Shown: piece after piece, positions 1-10,238 of the stretch
Layout of the letters: every line of letters starts with the position of its first letter
How positions within the stretch are numbered: position 1 is the first letter of the stretch
DNA from: Plicaturopsis crispa FD-325 SS-3
Taxonomy: Eukaryota; Basidiomycota; Agaricomycetes; Amylocorticiales; Amylocorticiaceae
Assembly: GCA_000827205.1 (NCBI GenBank)
Contig: KN832578.1
Location: 212,399 to 245,267, forward strand
Direction of reading: 5' to 3'
Length of the DNA stretch: 32,869 bases
Made by a program: the position numbers and the translations under genes
The notes under the pieces: model-generated
Database searches by the model: none
Told to the model about the DNA's origin: nothing
What the model saw: only the letters and a program-made list of their open reading frames with translations

Positions 1-1147
1 CTTCTTGCCGACGTCCGTGCCAACAATCGCCGAGACCCCCGCTACGCTCAAGTTCAGCGCATAAAAATGTCGTCGCAGGAGTACCCCGAAGAGCAAGACG
101 CATCGTCGCCGGGACGCGAAGGAGACCAAGGCGCGCCGTCGCAGGAGCGCGAGGAGGATCCGGGCACGTCGTTGGAGGAGGGTGATGAGGAGGAAGTCGC
201 GCCGTCCTCGCCGGTAGTCGCGTCCCCGGTGGATTCGCCCGCACAGTGGAAGGCCACGGACTTTGAGACGGGTAAGGAAAACTTCATGGTGTCAAAAAAC
301 CAGGTCCCATTCCAGCGTGGGGTCGAGGATCCCCAGATCACCTGGGAGCAGCGCGCTCGGTTCCGCTCGTGGGTGACCACGGATCGTCTGCGCGGTGTCG
401 AGGAATACAATGCCGGCCCCGGTCGCCTCGTGGTAAGTCGCGGTGGTCTCTTGGCGTGGTCCTGTTTCCTGACGAGGCGCGGTAGGGTTGTTTGCATTGC
501 GCGGAGAAGGGTCGTGACTGCTTCGTGCAGTACGATCGCGCGAAGTGTGTCCCGTGCGACACCCTCCATGCGCCGTGTTCACGCATTCAGTCATTCCATG
601 AATGGCGTGTTTGCGAGAACATGGAGAAGGATCCCGAGATCGCCGATTTGGGCGGTTGTGGGGAATTTGCCCGTTTCCTCGAGGACTTTTATGCGACGCG
701 CGAGAAGGACATTCCCGCCGGTGCGCGCCCCGCGAAGCCCAAACGTGCCCGTCGCACCTCGAAGAAGCAATCCGCGGTCTCCAGTTCTTCCGCGTCCGGC
801 CCTCGTACTCGCGGTCGCGCGGCCAAGGACACGCCGTCCGAGAAGTTGTTGGGAAAGCGTCGGGTTTGAGAGCCGTCGGTGGATGTGCAGGATGAGGCGG
901 GTCCGTCGATGATGCAGGAGGCGTCCGAGGCATCGTCGGCTCCGGTCGCTAAGAAAGTTCGTGGGCCTTGTTTTCCTGTGGTGCTGCCGTGCTAAGGACG
1001 TCGTTGCAGGTGCGTCTGACTGTGCGTACGCCGCGTAGCCCCTCGCCCCCGCCCCAGCAAGCTTCGCCGTCGCCGTCGGACGAGGCGCTCCTCGGCTCGT
1101 TGGATGAGGAGTACGCCGAGGAGCTCCAGGCTCTGCAGGCTCTTCGT
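1..1147 (+). pseudogene. Decayed, truncated copy of the gypsy-1 antisense accessory gene (Zn2Cys6-spaced cysteine cluster)
   Basis: This is a second copy of the gene at 14311-16839, cut off by the window edge on the left and by the KDZ terminus on the right. Exons read 1-432, 486-956 and 1010 to about 1147, with 53-base introns at the same places as in the intact copy. The six cysteines starting at 489 keep the spacing C-x2-C-x6-C-x8-C-x2-C-x6-C. Codon 867-869 is TGA where the intact copy has CGA (Arg), so the frame is broken. Similarity ends in the coiled-coil start, near the acidic segment LDEEYAEELQALQ, just before 1148. It is presumably a remnant of an older gypsy-1-family element into which the KDZ element inserted. 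The assignment as a copy is firm; the function is unknown. Confidence 0.8.
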
Positions 1148-1155
1148 GTTGCACC

Positions 1156-1230
1156 TGATGTTGTAGACTTAATCATTAAATCCCCGGGATGATCCCAAAT
1201 CGCTAATGCGCCATTTCTCGAGTCATGCCG
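1156..1230 (+). repeat. Left terminal inverted repeat (candidate) of the KDZ element
   Basis: It begins TGATGTTGTAG and its reverse complement is recognisable at 26291-26365. It lies about 115 bases beyond the transposase stop. It is followed by an internal inverted pair, CCCGAG near 1231 and CTCGGG near 1255, around ATTAATGCATTA. The block before it (TGTTGCACC, from 1147) could be a target duplication or, alternatively, a few more bases of the terminus. Confidence 0.55.
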
Positions 1231-1345
1231 TCCCGAGCATTAATGCATTAGAGACTCGGGCAAGGCTCCTCCTCCTCCTTTCCGGCTCTTCGGCTTGAGC
1301 CTCTGAGTTCCAAAAACGCACGGCATACTCTGCCCACCGGGAGTA

Positions 1346-4300
1346 CTACTCAGATCGTCTTGCCGATTCCTTTTGTCCTCGAATTCCGCCTGAATTAAGA
1401 ATATTTACGGTAATATTATAGATAAAAGTCCCCGTCCTCCTCCATAATACCGCCCTCCTCCCCCTCCCCCCCTCCTCCTCCTCCTCGTCTTGCCCATCCC
1501 GCTCCCCCTCCCCTTCGTCCTGCCCTTCCGAAACGTCCTCCTCACCCCCAGTACCAGTAGGGTTCTCCGCCACCTGTCCGCTCCACAAATTCGAGAAATG
1601 CGCGCGCAAATCTCGCTGCAGCTTTGCCTGGCGCGCCGCGTGCGCTCGTAAACCCTCCGCGTGGGCAGGCGATAAGCCCTGAGCGCTCGCGCCCCGGTCC
1701 AGCCACGTCTGCGCATTATACTCCAGGGTTTGGAGCACCCGGCGCATTTCCTCCTTAACGAGGTGGACCTCTTCCTCCCATCGACGGGCACGCGAACGGG
1801 CCTTTGCCCATTCCACGCGCAACGCTGCGCAAAGAAACCGTTAGTTTCAAAGACAACGGTGAGGCGGCCTTCGTTTTACTTACCGTCGCGTAACCCTGCC
1901 ATATCGGACGCACTTTGCCCTGCCCCCATCCAAAGCCACGATATTTCGCGGCGACCCTCCGGTTGGGGGGATACCTGGGTCCCACTGCGCCGTGCGATGC
2001 GGGCCTCACGTCGCTTCTCCCTCTCTTCGTGGTCCTCGGCATCCTCCATGCATCAAATGTCGGCCTCCTTGAGCTCGGGCCATTCGACGGCAGAAGCGTC
2101 ACCGTTGTTGATCGCGATCAATGCCTCCCGGGCGGCACGGTACTTTGCGGCGTGGAGTTTGATCTTCATGTCGTTCCGCGCAACCAGGTTGCGAGCACGT
2201 GTGCTTGGGCCTTGCTTGCGTATGTGAAGCCCGCGGTACACCAATAGACCCGACCGCACATGTAGGCCGTTGCGCACCCTGTTGAGAGACGTTCGGCACT
2301 GGGCCTGCCGGAGGCGCTCCTCGATCTCCGTAAGTCCTGGTGTCGCAGCTGTCGCTAAGTCCTCTTCAGACAGCGCAGACGGCAGCACCAGCGGCACCGC
2401 CTCGGCAAGCTCGACCGCGGGTCCTCCTCCTTCAGCAGGTTGGGTGCGGTCCGCGAGAATCCGAGCGGCCGCTGGCGTGTACGTGGCCTGCAGCGTCCGA
2501 AACTGTGTGATGCTTCGGTTTATGCGGGTTCGGCGCTCCACGAGCTCGGCCTTTTGCGCACTCGTCGTTGAGTCTCCTTTTCGTACGCGCTCCTCCTGTT
2601 CCACGCGCAAGCGTCGTCTGCGAATTGATTAGTATCTACGCCCGAACACAATACGTGGAGCAGAACGTACTGCTGGTCCTCAATCTCAAGGCCGGCCACC
2701 ACGAACGATGCGGCAGTCACTGCGTGTGCGGTTGGGACACCGATCGAGGCGGCCTCCGCATCCTCCTCTGCCAGCTTTAGGCGAACGTCAGCTTCCGAGA
2801 TGCCTAACATACACGAATGTTAGCTTGCGGACGAGAACGGACGATGAACTACTTACCGGACGCTGGTAAGGCGTATGGGTTCGGTTGCGAGTCGTCTGCC
2901 TCGTACGCGACCACCATGGCCTCCCACTCGGCGATTGTGTCGGAGCCCTGAACGTGCGAGAAGACGCGAAACGCCTCCTGCTGAACGTTGCGCTCAGGGA
3001 GGGCTATCTTCAGTTTGTTGAGGAGATATACACCTAAAACACCGTGTGAGTCAGCACTTCATGAGGAAAGAGTTATGTGCAAAGGAACGCACCCATGCCA
3101 ATGAACTTTAACCAGTTCCAAAACCCCCATTGATCGTCCAGCGTGTCGTGTCGTGCACCGGGGCCCATCTCTTTTGTGCTGTTAGCGGCGCCGCCCATCC
3201 ATGCCCAAACACGCTCAATGGCCTCCCCGCACACGCGACCCACACCGGTCATGTTGTGCAGCGAGAACTTGCACTGGCACTCGATCTTGTGCCCGTGGAT
3301 GTGAAGCTTGGGTATGCCAAAGTGAAGGGAGCCGGTGGGTAGGTTGGGTTGGACCTCGCTCGGTAGCTTCTCCAAACGCGCGTGCAGGTGCTTTGACCAC
3401 TGGCACGCAATGTCGTACGACACCACCTTCTTGAGGTCTGCATCGTCGTGGCGGCGCATGAGGGACGCGAAGATGTAGTCCATGTTTGCGTACCTGAAAA
3501 CTAGTCAGACGGTGAGAATAAATGACAAATGCAAGCCACGCACTTCTCCCCCTTCTGCAAATCTCCCGTTCCCTCGCTCTCCAGAAACTCGTGGCGTGCA
3601 CAGACGCCCGAACCGGCGCCAGTGGAGTCGCACCCGTCGTTGAACTTCGTGTTTGCGAGGTCGACGGCCATGAGCCCGGTGCATGTGCTCATCTGCCCAG
3701 AGGTAAGGACTTGCAACATTAGAGACGAACCGTGACATACCTCTTTTTGGTCGCCAACCTTGCGAACGTACTCCCGGTAGTTATTTCCCAGGAAGTACGC
3801 CCACCCCGTGCCCAGCCCAGGATCCTTCGCATGGCTTGAGATCTTACGCCGCTTGAGCCGAAAGCACGCGTCGACCGCGACGACGAACGTGTAGAGGAAC
3901 CTAGGCAGCGTTAGACATGTGACGGACATCAGCGCGAGAGCTACGACACGCACTTCCATTCGGCGGGCGCCTCTCGCCACTTGGGAGGCAGATTTACACC
4001 GGGCCGCGGGCACGCAGGACATAACACGGCAAGCTCACCAGGTTGCGTGCCAGCAACGCCGGAAGCCGCATGCCCGCGCCCTGCCCTCATCAGCATTAAA
4101 AGATGGCGCCATTCGCGCATGACGCGCATGAACGCTTTATAACGGTCCTGCCAGTGCACTCGGGTCAGCGCGGTCGCGAAAGTCATACATAAAACCACGG
4201 CATACCTTGCAAGGCCACAGCCCCGTGTGATCCGTCAGGCGCTCCAAGGACGAGTAGTAATCGTACATGGACAGCTTCCCCTGCAGCGTTTGCATATGGA

Positions 4301-5282
4301 AGTTTTCCAACATGCGGAAGGTGCAGCATGTCTGGGGGTCGATGTGCGTGGCAGGATACCATTGCCGTCGTAAGAGCTGCTGGCGATGGCTACCAGCTGA
4401 CCCGATGTTATCGCACGCGCAAAAGTCGATGTTGACTGCCTGGAAGCCGGTAGTATGGAGGACCACAAAATTGACGTGTCCTGCCTTCGGGTTTGCGCAA
4501 ACGGATCCCTCACGGTGGCCGAGCTGGATGCGAAGGCCAAGTGCGTGAAGGGACGTCTTTTGGAAACACTCCCCATTCCATTGCTTGTTAACAGCTGTCA
4601 GCTTTCATCCACCATAAATAATGAGACGGTGCACCTGAATCAAATGCAAGGGATTCCGCGCATGCTGCTCCACGCAGCACTGCTTACAGGTCAGTGACCC
4701 GTCAAAGCACTCCTCACAACGGATGCACGCCTGCCCCGCAGCGCGCCCCGGTGGGCACGACCGGCAGACGTCCGAGGGAAAATCACCCCTTCCTTCCAAG
4801 CGCAGGAGCTCCGCCAGGTACTCATCCCGCAGTGGCATCCATTGCTTAAGCGGCTCGTCCTGAAAGGATGTTTATTTAACTAAGCGCCTGTGACAAGATG
4901 AAGAATAAAAAATTGAACGCACGGACGATAAGTACCGCTTTGCGCGGGGCTTCACGGTGTCCGCAGTCGGGTCCACGGTGTCTTCACCGTCGGCGGGTGC
5001 GTCGTCGTCTGGGAGCGCATAGACGCCCTCCCAGTGGGCCCCAATATCATCGCTTGGGCTGGTGTAAAAATCCGACCGAGCGCGTTTATTTGGTGAGGGC
5101 GGCGGCGGCGGCACTTGCATGCGGCTGGAGTAAGTTCGTCGTCCATCAGCAGAGGTTGTGATGACGGTAGAAGTGCTCGCAGTAGGGTCGATATCCTCGC
5201 TGGTGAAGCTGAAGACATGGCCACCAATGACTTCGACGGCCTTGCGCTTCGCACCGCGCGTGCCGTCGCGCAACCTGCCCAT
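1346..5282 (-). CDS. KDZ transposase with CxC2 cysteine cluster, 11 exons, one internal stop codon
   Basis: This DNA transposase has an RNase H-like core. Exons on the minus strand are 5282-4923, 4859-4635, 4583-4206, 4147-3954, 3900-3741, 3692-3544, 3493-3093, 3033-2857, 2803-2671, 2617-1884 and 1824-1346. All junction phases agree, giving 1,130 codons. Residues 1-120 are acidic and low complexity. The CxC2 cluster has Cys152, 155, 168, 171, 178 and 181 and His186, and continues through FRMLENFH and LERLTDHTG near 300. Presumed catalytic acids are Asp396 (VDACFRLKRR), Asp516 (SYDIACQW) and Glu579/582 (CGEAIERVWAW), followed by STKEMGPGARHDTLDDQWGF. The C-terminus is basic then acidic and coiled-coil-like, ending in a Glu/Gly-rich tail. 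The only defect is TGA at 2053-2055 (codon 914), which would remove about 216 C-terminal residues but leave the catalytic core. Family assignment is confident; activity is unknown. Confidence 0.92.
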
Positions 5283-5671
5283 TCAGGCGCTGCAGTTGCC
5301 AAAGACAGAAAAAAATTCATGTCCGGTCCTGCCGAACCCATTTGTGGTTGTTTCTTTGTCCCTTTGTCACCGCCACTAGATTCGCGCTTGTGGCTGAGAA
5401 TTTGAACAACCTGTCAATGCACAATCACCGCTCAGCGCAACCTGCTTTCTCCCTCAAACCACCAACAAGAAAAAAAGTAAGCCTCCCTTTTTCTGCCCCG
5501 TCGGCACACGCCCTGCACACCTCGAGTACGCTGCTCGACCTTGGGCTATGGAAAGTTGAGTGCAGGGTGCGCGGTGCCGGCGGCGGTCCTCTGCACCCCT
5601 TTTTAGCGTGTTCTGACCACTTGTTAGAGCCGTAGGCCCTCTCCACGCGCACTCCATGTTTCGTACGGTGC
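5283..5671. promoter_or_regulatory. Divergent intergenic region between transposase and TET/JBP gene
   Basis: These 389 bases separate the transposase start (minus) from the earliest possible dioxygenase start (plus), so they must hold promoters for both genes unless the dioxygenase starts further downstream. I see no convincing TATA box. A pyrimidine-rich stretch on the plus strand near 5440-5520 could be a transcription start region. The shared layout suggests the two genes are expressed together. Confidence 0.4.
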
Positions 5672-7344
5672 GTGCTACAATTTTTCTCCTGCCCAAACAT
5701 CCTGATGTCTTTTCTGCAGACGCGCTCTGGCCTGGAGTTCTCGCCTTGGGTTATCCGCGCCAGCCCCAGCTTTGACCTCGAGAAAAGCATCCTGACGGCG
5801 ATAGAAGGCACGGAGGCGACCGATCGCGCCTCTTCCGAGCATCCTGTCCTTTTTCCCTCCCACACCCGCCTCCACTCCCCCGAACCCACGGACGCCCCGT
5901 GTGAAGAGGCGCCGCCTTCGTCCCCGCTGACCACACCGCCTTCCTCACCTCCTCCCTCACCTGAGCCTCTTCCACCCCACTCGCTCTCCGCCTGTGGCCC
6001 TTCGAAGATCTCTGGAGACCGCTCACCCCCCCACGACGCGCTCACGCCCGCGCTGATGGCCCGCAAGCTGCGACATGGCCCGCGCCACAAAACACAGCGG
6101 AAAAAAGACCACGCCCACGAGGTTCGCCGGCAGAAGCGTGCCGCCACCGCTGTTGGTGATGGCCCGGCTTTGAAAAAAGCCACTCTCAAACGTCGAGCGG
6201 GCCTGGTCGCCATTCACGTCAAGAAGGCAGCCGCAAAGCTTCCAGCGGCGTCCACCGGGTGGCAGGGTGTTCGCCTCGACGAGTCTCACCAGTCCTTCAC
6301 TGCAGAGACACTCGTCAACGACTACGGCATGACCTACGTGCCCTGGTGCGGGTTGTAAGCACCTTTCTTAGCACCCTTCCCCACCCTCTAACTTACCCAC
6401 TGCTTAGCCAGCCAAGGCCCGTGCTCGACCGCAACGGGCTGGTGATCATGATGCTGGTGGGGCAGCCGCGGCCGGGTGAGGGCTGGGGTGAGAACTTGCT
6501 GAGGGCGCAGCGTCGCATCGAGATTACTGCGCCCGAGATGGGCTTCACGGCGGAAGAAACCAACCACCGGCGCGGGAATTTCCCTGCTGTCGCGGTGGGG
6601 TTGAGTCTCGGCACGGGACGCACGGTGCGTGCCCCCATCCTCTCAGCAACCTCAAACAGCTAACGCCTCCGCTAGGCCCCGGGCCATTTTGTACACAGCC
6701 AGAAGCGCGCCCGCACGCTGGAAGCGCTGACGTCGGACCCCGCCATCGTTCGCCTGGCCGGGTTTGCGAGCACCGCATTTGCGCTATACGCGCCTCGACT
6801 CTTTGGCTTCTACCGGCAGCAAATGGACCGCCTGTTCGAGTGGAGCCCTTCGCTCGCCAAAGCTGGCCGCAATAGCCTCTTCCCCAACAGCGTGTTCGCT
6901 GCGACCACCATCAACTTCGGCCCCAACACCGTCACCGACCCCCACCGCGACATGGGCAACCTTGCGTGGGGATGGTGTGCCGTGACCGCCATGGGCCAGT
7001 TTGATCCGCGGCGGGGCGGGCACATCGTCCTGTGGGACTTGGGGCTCGTTATCGAGTTCCCTCCCGGCTCAACGATCCTCATCCCCTCCGCCGTCGTTAC
7101 CCACTCGAACACCCCCATCCAACCTGGTGAAAAGTGTTTCTCGTTCACTCAGTACACCGCCGCCGGCCTCTTCCGATGGGTTTACAACGGGTTCATGAGT
7201 GACGGGCGGGCTACAACGGATGGGGCGGGGCACAGTACACTCACGGCTGCCCAGGCAGCGCAGCGTTCCGCCGACACCCAGCGGCGATGGCGCGATGGCC
7301 TTGCCATGTTTTCGACCTTGGATGAGCTTGTCGGCCCCGCCTAG
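5672..7344 (+). CDS. TET/JBP-family 2OG-Fe(II) dioxygenase (fungal 2OGFeDO), 3 exons
   Basis: It is predicted to oxidise 5-methylcytosine or thymine in DNA using Fe(II), O2 and 2-oxoglutarate, in the nucleus. Exons are 5672-6354, 6408-6624 and 6676-7344 with introns of 53 and 51 bases in matching phases, giving 522 residues. Met12 (5705) or an ATG near 6056 could be the real start. The N-terminus is Pro/Ser-rich, then basic (about residues 128-175). The core carries HRRGNFPA, LAGFASTAFALYAPRLF, then PHRD with His390 and Asp392 (HxD, 6943-6951) and the distal His443 (7102-7104) in VVTHSN. Ten residues later Lys453 stands where an arginine that binds 2-oxoglutarate would be expected, and GLFRW follows with Arg467. 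All three metal ligands are present and the frame is open, so it may be functional. Its position beside a KDZ transposase fits the published association. Substrate is inferred from family. Confidence 0.9.
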
Positions 7345-7676
7345 TGTTTACTTGTACCTAGTTATTTTTTATTTTAAAACTGCTTACTTATCTACAAGCG
7401 TGCATTTTAAGCTTTTTTGTCCTTAGTTTGAGTCTGAAGCAGCATTGAGCAACTCGAAGGGATATTTCTCGACACTGCGCGGGGAATTGACGCGAGATGT
7501 TTGAACTTGAAACTTGGCACAGTGTGGAAAAGTCGCGAACCACGCCCAATTTTGGGCTTTTTGCAAGGGTTTCCCCTGGCACTCCTCCGTTCTAAGTTGA
7601 CCTACAACTTCAACTTCGACGTTCGACGTTCGACCATCGACCTCAGGCCTTCACGGCTACTCTCCAACTTATCGAT
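7345..7676. other. Intergenic, no gene seen
   Basis: This is an AT-richer 3' flank of the dioxygenase gene (TTATTTTTTATTTTAAAA near 7362-7380, a plausible polyadenylation region), followed by the 5' flank of the next gene. It holds one AGTCGCG heptamer near 7531, which elsewhere is a mark of gypsy-1. No convincing element. Confidence 0.5.
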
Positions 7677-8431
7677 ATGCCTCCTTCGTCTCCCGCTGCA
7701 AAACCCAAGGCTAAACGCCCCAAACCGCGTTCGCGGAGGGCAATATGTTCCGAGTATTACTACAGGTCAGCATTCCGTTTTTCTACCCTGCACTACATAC
7801 AAATGGCGCGTCGCCCGCAGGAACCAAGAGGAGCTGCGGCGAAAGGCTAAGGAGCGAAAGGCGTTGGCCAAGGCACGGTGCGTCTCAATGCCCACGGCCT
7901 GTCGTGATCCTACTCATTTTATACAGAAAGCTGGAAGCTCATCGAGTGCGCCAGGACCAAGGTTGCGTCTGCCCCAGCGCGAACTATATCCACCCTTTCT
8001 GCGCCGTCTGCAACCCCGAGCTCCCGTCGTTCGAAGAGGCCTGGCCGCTCGTCTACCCTATGTCCCCAATCATCACGCCAGCCCAGCCACCCACCGAGGA
8101 CGACCCTATTGTCAGCTGCACGGATCCACGTGCTTTTGCCCCCGTGCAGACGGACACGATGGTCAACAGGCTTGTCCGCTGGGTTGAGCGCCGTGGCCCC
8201 ACCGATAGGTTTGCGCAGGCTCTCCGCGATGAACGCAACCTTGCGACTACTGAATGGCGCGCGTGGAAGTGGGGCACCGACTTACGCAGCGCAATCGAAG
8301 ATGGCCGCGCACTTCTCGCGGCCGTCAAGGAGATGGGCGACGTAGGGGGCAAGGGTCCGTATGAGGAGAGCATTGTGCACTGCGAGGTCTTGGTGAAGCT
8401 TATGGTCGAGTGCGCTGCCGAAGACCTGTAG
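7677..8431 (+). CDS. Small cargo protein with basic N-terminus and C-x-C...C-x2-C motif, 3 exons
   Basis: I do not recognise the family. Exons are 7677-7765, 7821-7877 and 7927-8431, with introns of 55 and 49 bases that begin GTCAGC and GTGCGT; phases agree and give 216 residues. The start ATG at 7677 is followed by a Lys/Arg/Pro-rich segment (AKPKAKRPKPRSRR) that looks like a nuclear localisation signal. A Glu/Lys/Arg-rich helix (EELRRKAKERKALAKAR) follows. Cys62, Cys64, Cys74 and Cys77 with His71 between them could bind one zinc ion. The C-terminal half is mixed charge and probably helical. It lies in the same orientation as the TET/JBP gene, about 330 bases after it. A DNA- or chromatin-associated role is only a guess from the basic region and cysteines. 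Confidence 0.7.
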
Positions 8432-9260
8432 GTAGCTCAATATTGATGTGTCTCTCGTTGCTCGAAATCATACGGTTGTGTTTCTCTTGTCTGGTTTGTT
8501 TAAATGTCTGTATTACCTTTCATCTATGCTCGAGGCCATACACTGAAGCAGTGGCTTGTCAGCTACAAAGTGTGCACGGACCAGGATGTGCGGCCAAACA
8601 TGACACGCGCGCACGGACCCCAATCAACGAATATATAAGCCAAGGCAGCCAACCGTGAGGCCGTTCATTTTGGCCCCGCAATTCCCCCCACTCTCTGCTC
8701 AGCGTCCCTACCTTCGCGCAACGGTTCCCTCTACATCTTCGGCGATGTATCCCATGGTGAGCCTTATCGTTCTCTTCCTTATCTCATTGCGTGATTGCTC
8801 ATCGCCTCCCTGCCTAGATATATGCTTGCGCACCGCACTGTTCAGTGTGCAGACGTGCGCGCACCTTGTATGGCCATTGCCTCAGTACGTTGTCGTAAAG
8901 CTTGTCTGCGTCCTGATGTCCGTCCCCTGTCGTAATGCTAGTTTGTACCCCGCCGTAACGCTCGTTTGTACGCCGTCGTAATGCATGTCTGTACGTAGTT
9001 ATAATGCCTGTAATGCTCGTTTTTATGCCGTCGTAATGCGTGTATGTATGTAGTTGTAATGCTTAAATATAAATCAATCGTTTTTGTCTTCAAAACATAC
9101 CTCTGCATTATGCTAAGTTCAGTAGATGTCATGCTCAGAGTCAGGGCTTCGTTATGCATGACATTGTAAGGACTTGGTGGACATTTCATTGCAATGCAAG
9201 GAAGACCCGAAACTCATATAGATTGCCTAACCACCAAAAAGATACATGACATCTCGTAAA
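8432..9260. other. Non-coding stretch with TATA box, possible tiny ORF and tandem repeats
   Basis: No clear gene. A good TATA element (ATATATAAG, 8631-8639) lies about 110 bases before an ATG at 8745. Unspliced, that ATG opens 78 codons with a hydrophobic start (SLIVLFLI). If the GTGAGC...CCTAG intron 8757-8817 is removed, a 30-residue Cys-rich peptide ending at 8898 results. Neither is convincing; a short non-coding transcript is equally possible. The stretch ends with the 22-23 base repeats and an AT-rich tail. Confidence 0.35.
8932..9068 (+). repeat. Imperfect tandem repeats, unit about 22-23 bases
   Basis: Five to six units of the type TAATGCTCGTTTGTACGCCG occur, with variants such as TAACGCTCGTTTGTACGCCG and TAATGCGTGTATGTATGTAG. 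Units alternate between ending in CCGTCG and TAGTTG, so the pattern may be a higher-order pair. It lies between the TATA-led putative transcript and the convergent gene at 9261-10094. Confidence 0.75.
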
Positions 9261-10094
9261 TCAGTCCTCTGTCTGTGCTACACAAAGTGCATCATTGAGA
9301 GACTCCGTGAAGAACAGGGTGGGGTCAGTGCCCTCGTCATCCTCCATTTCAAAAGCCCGGAGAGCACGCTCACTTCAAAACGTATGATTAGCACAACAAC
9401 GCAAGCACGAATAAAAGTTACTCACCGAGAGGAGTAGACGGCGGCGTTTGCAAACGTCTTCACGACGTAGTATATCCTGGGCTCATTGGGCCTTAATTCG
9501 CGCGGGGAGGGCGGTTCAACGCGGGGCCGGGCAGTTCTGCGGATGGCAGTGGAAGGTGGGGTAGCGGGGGGTTCGGGCGGGATCGTAGCCGGCCTTTGCT
9601 GCACGCTGGAAGAGGACGGCTCAGCGGCGGGCTGTCGGTGGCGCGGTTCCTCAGATGGAACAGGCGGCGAGCTCGAATTGGTCGGCGAGACAAATTGGCT
9701 AGAGTCTGGGACCACAGCGTGCTGGGTGGGCGAGCGATGCATGACGGTGCCGCCCCGAAGCCGGATGTCGTGGGTATGATGGTCGATGCAGTGCGTCGCC
9801 CACAGCCCCATGGCCATCGTCCATGAGCTAACGATGTGGTGGACGGCACCCGAGAATTTGAGCACGGTAGGCCCTGCCTTGGTCCTGCGTCCGTCGTCGT
9901 GAGGATACCTACAAGGATGAAAGAAGAGATACGCACCAAGACCTATAGATACCCGGCTGACGGCCCACACATATCAAGTACAGCTTTCCGTCAGACGGCT
10001 CGGCGTAATATGTCGGCCTGCAGCAGATGCGACCGTCGCTGAGCACCGTGAAGCGGGGATCGTCGATGGCGAGGGGCGTGGCGTTGGTAGTCAT
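9261..10094 (-). CDS. Hypothetical cargo protein, Pro/Ser-rich centre, 3 exons
   Basis: I do not recognise the family. Proposed exons on the minus strand are 10094-9953, 9873-9426 and 9372-9261, giving 233 residues. The last intron (9373-9425) is strong: GTGAGT donor, GCTAATC branch site, AAG acceptor. The first (9874-9952, 79 bases) is tentative; the nearer TAG acceptor would put exon 2 in a poorer frame. The N-terminus reads like a compact domain (DPRFTVLSDGRICCRPTYY, then KLYLICVG). The middle has a hydrophobic segment and a His cluster (ATHCIDHHTHDIR), then a Pro/Ser/Glu-rich linker. The C-terminus is acidic. It is convergent with 7677-8431 and divergent from 10239-11458. Role unknown; it counts as cargo by position only. 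Confidence 0.62.
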
Positions 10095-10238
10095 CGTCGT
10101 CGAGAGGAAGTAGAGAAGAGTTCAACTTCAACCGGTAGCGTGCAATCAACACATGCCCAAACAACGCGCGGCGCCTCAGCCACATCTCTTGCGACGTTGC
10201 TCAGTACTCGAAACACTGCCTCTGCTTAGCGTACCGCT

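Noticed and set aside
1147-1345. A solo LTR starting TGTTGC next to the accessory-gene remnant
   Set aside because: The transposase coding region begins only about 200 bases later, and similarity to the 26.3 kb repeat stops after 75 bases; a terminal inverted repeat fits better, though not proven.
1440-1520. A CTCCTC simple repeat or regulatory pyrimidine tract
   Set aside because: On the minus strand it encodes the Glu/Gly-rich tail of the transposase, which explains it.
2053-2055. TGA in the transposase as a selenocysteine codon or as part of an intron
   Set aside because: No splice donor lies near it, flanking exon sequence continues in the same frame, and selenoproteins are not expected in this group; a nonsense mutation is simpler.
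8745-8981. A secreted Cys-rich peptide or mating pheromone precursor
   Set aside because: The hydrophobic start is short, there is no CAAX end, and a good splice donor lies just after the fourth codon; evidence is too weak for a gene call.
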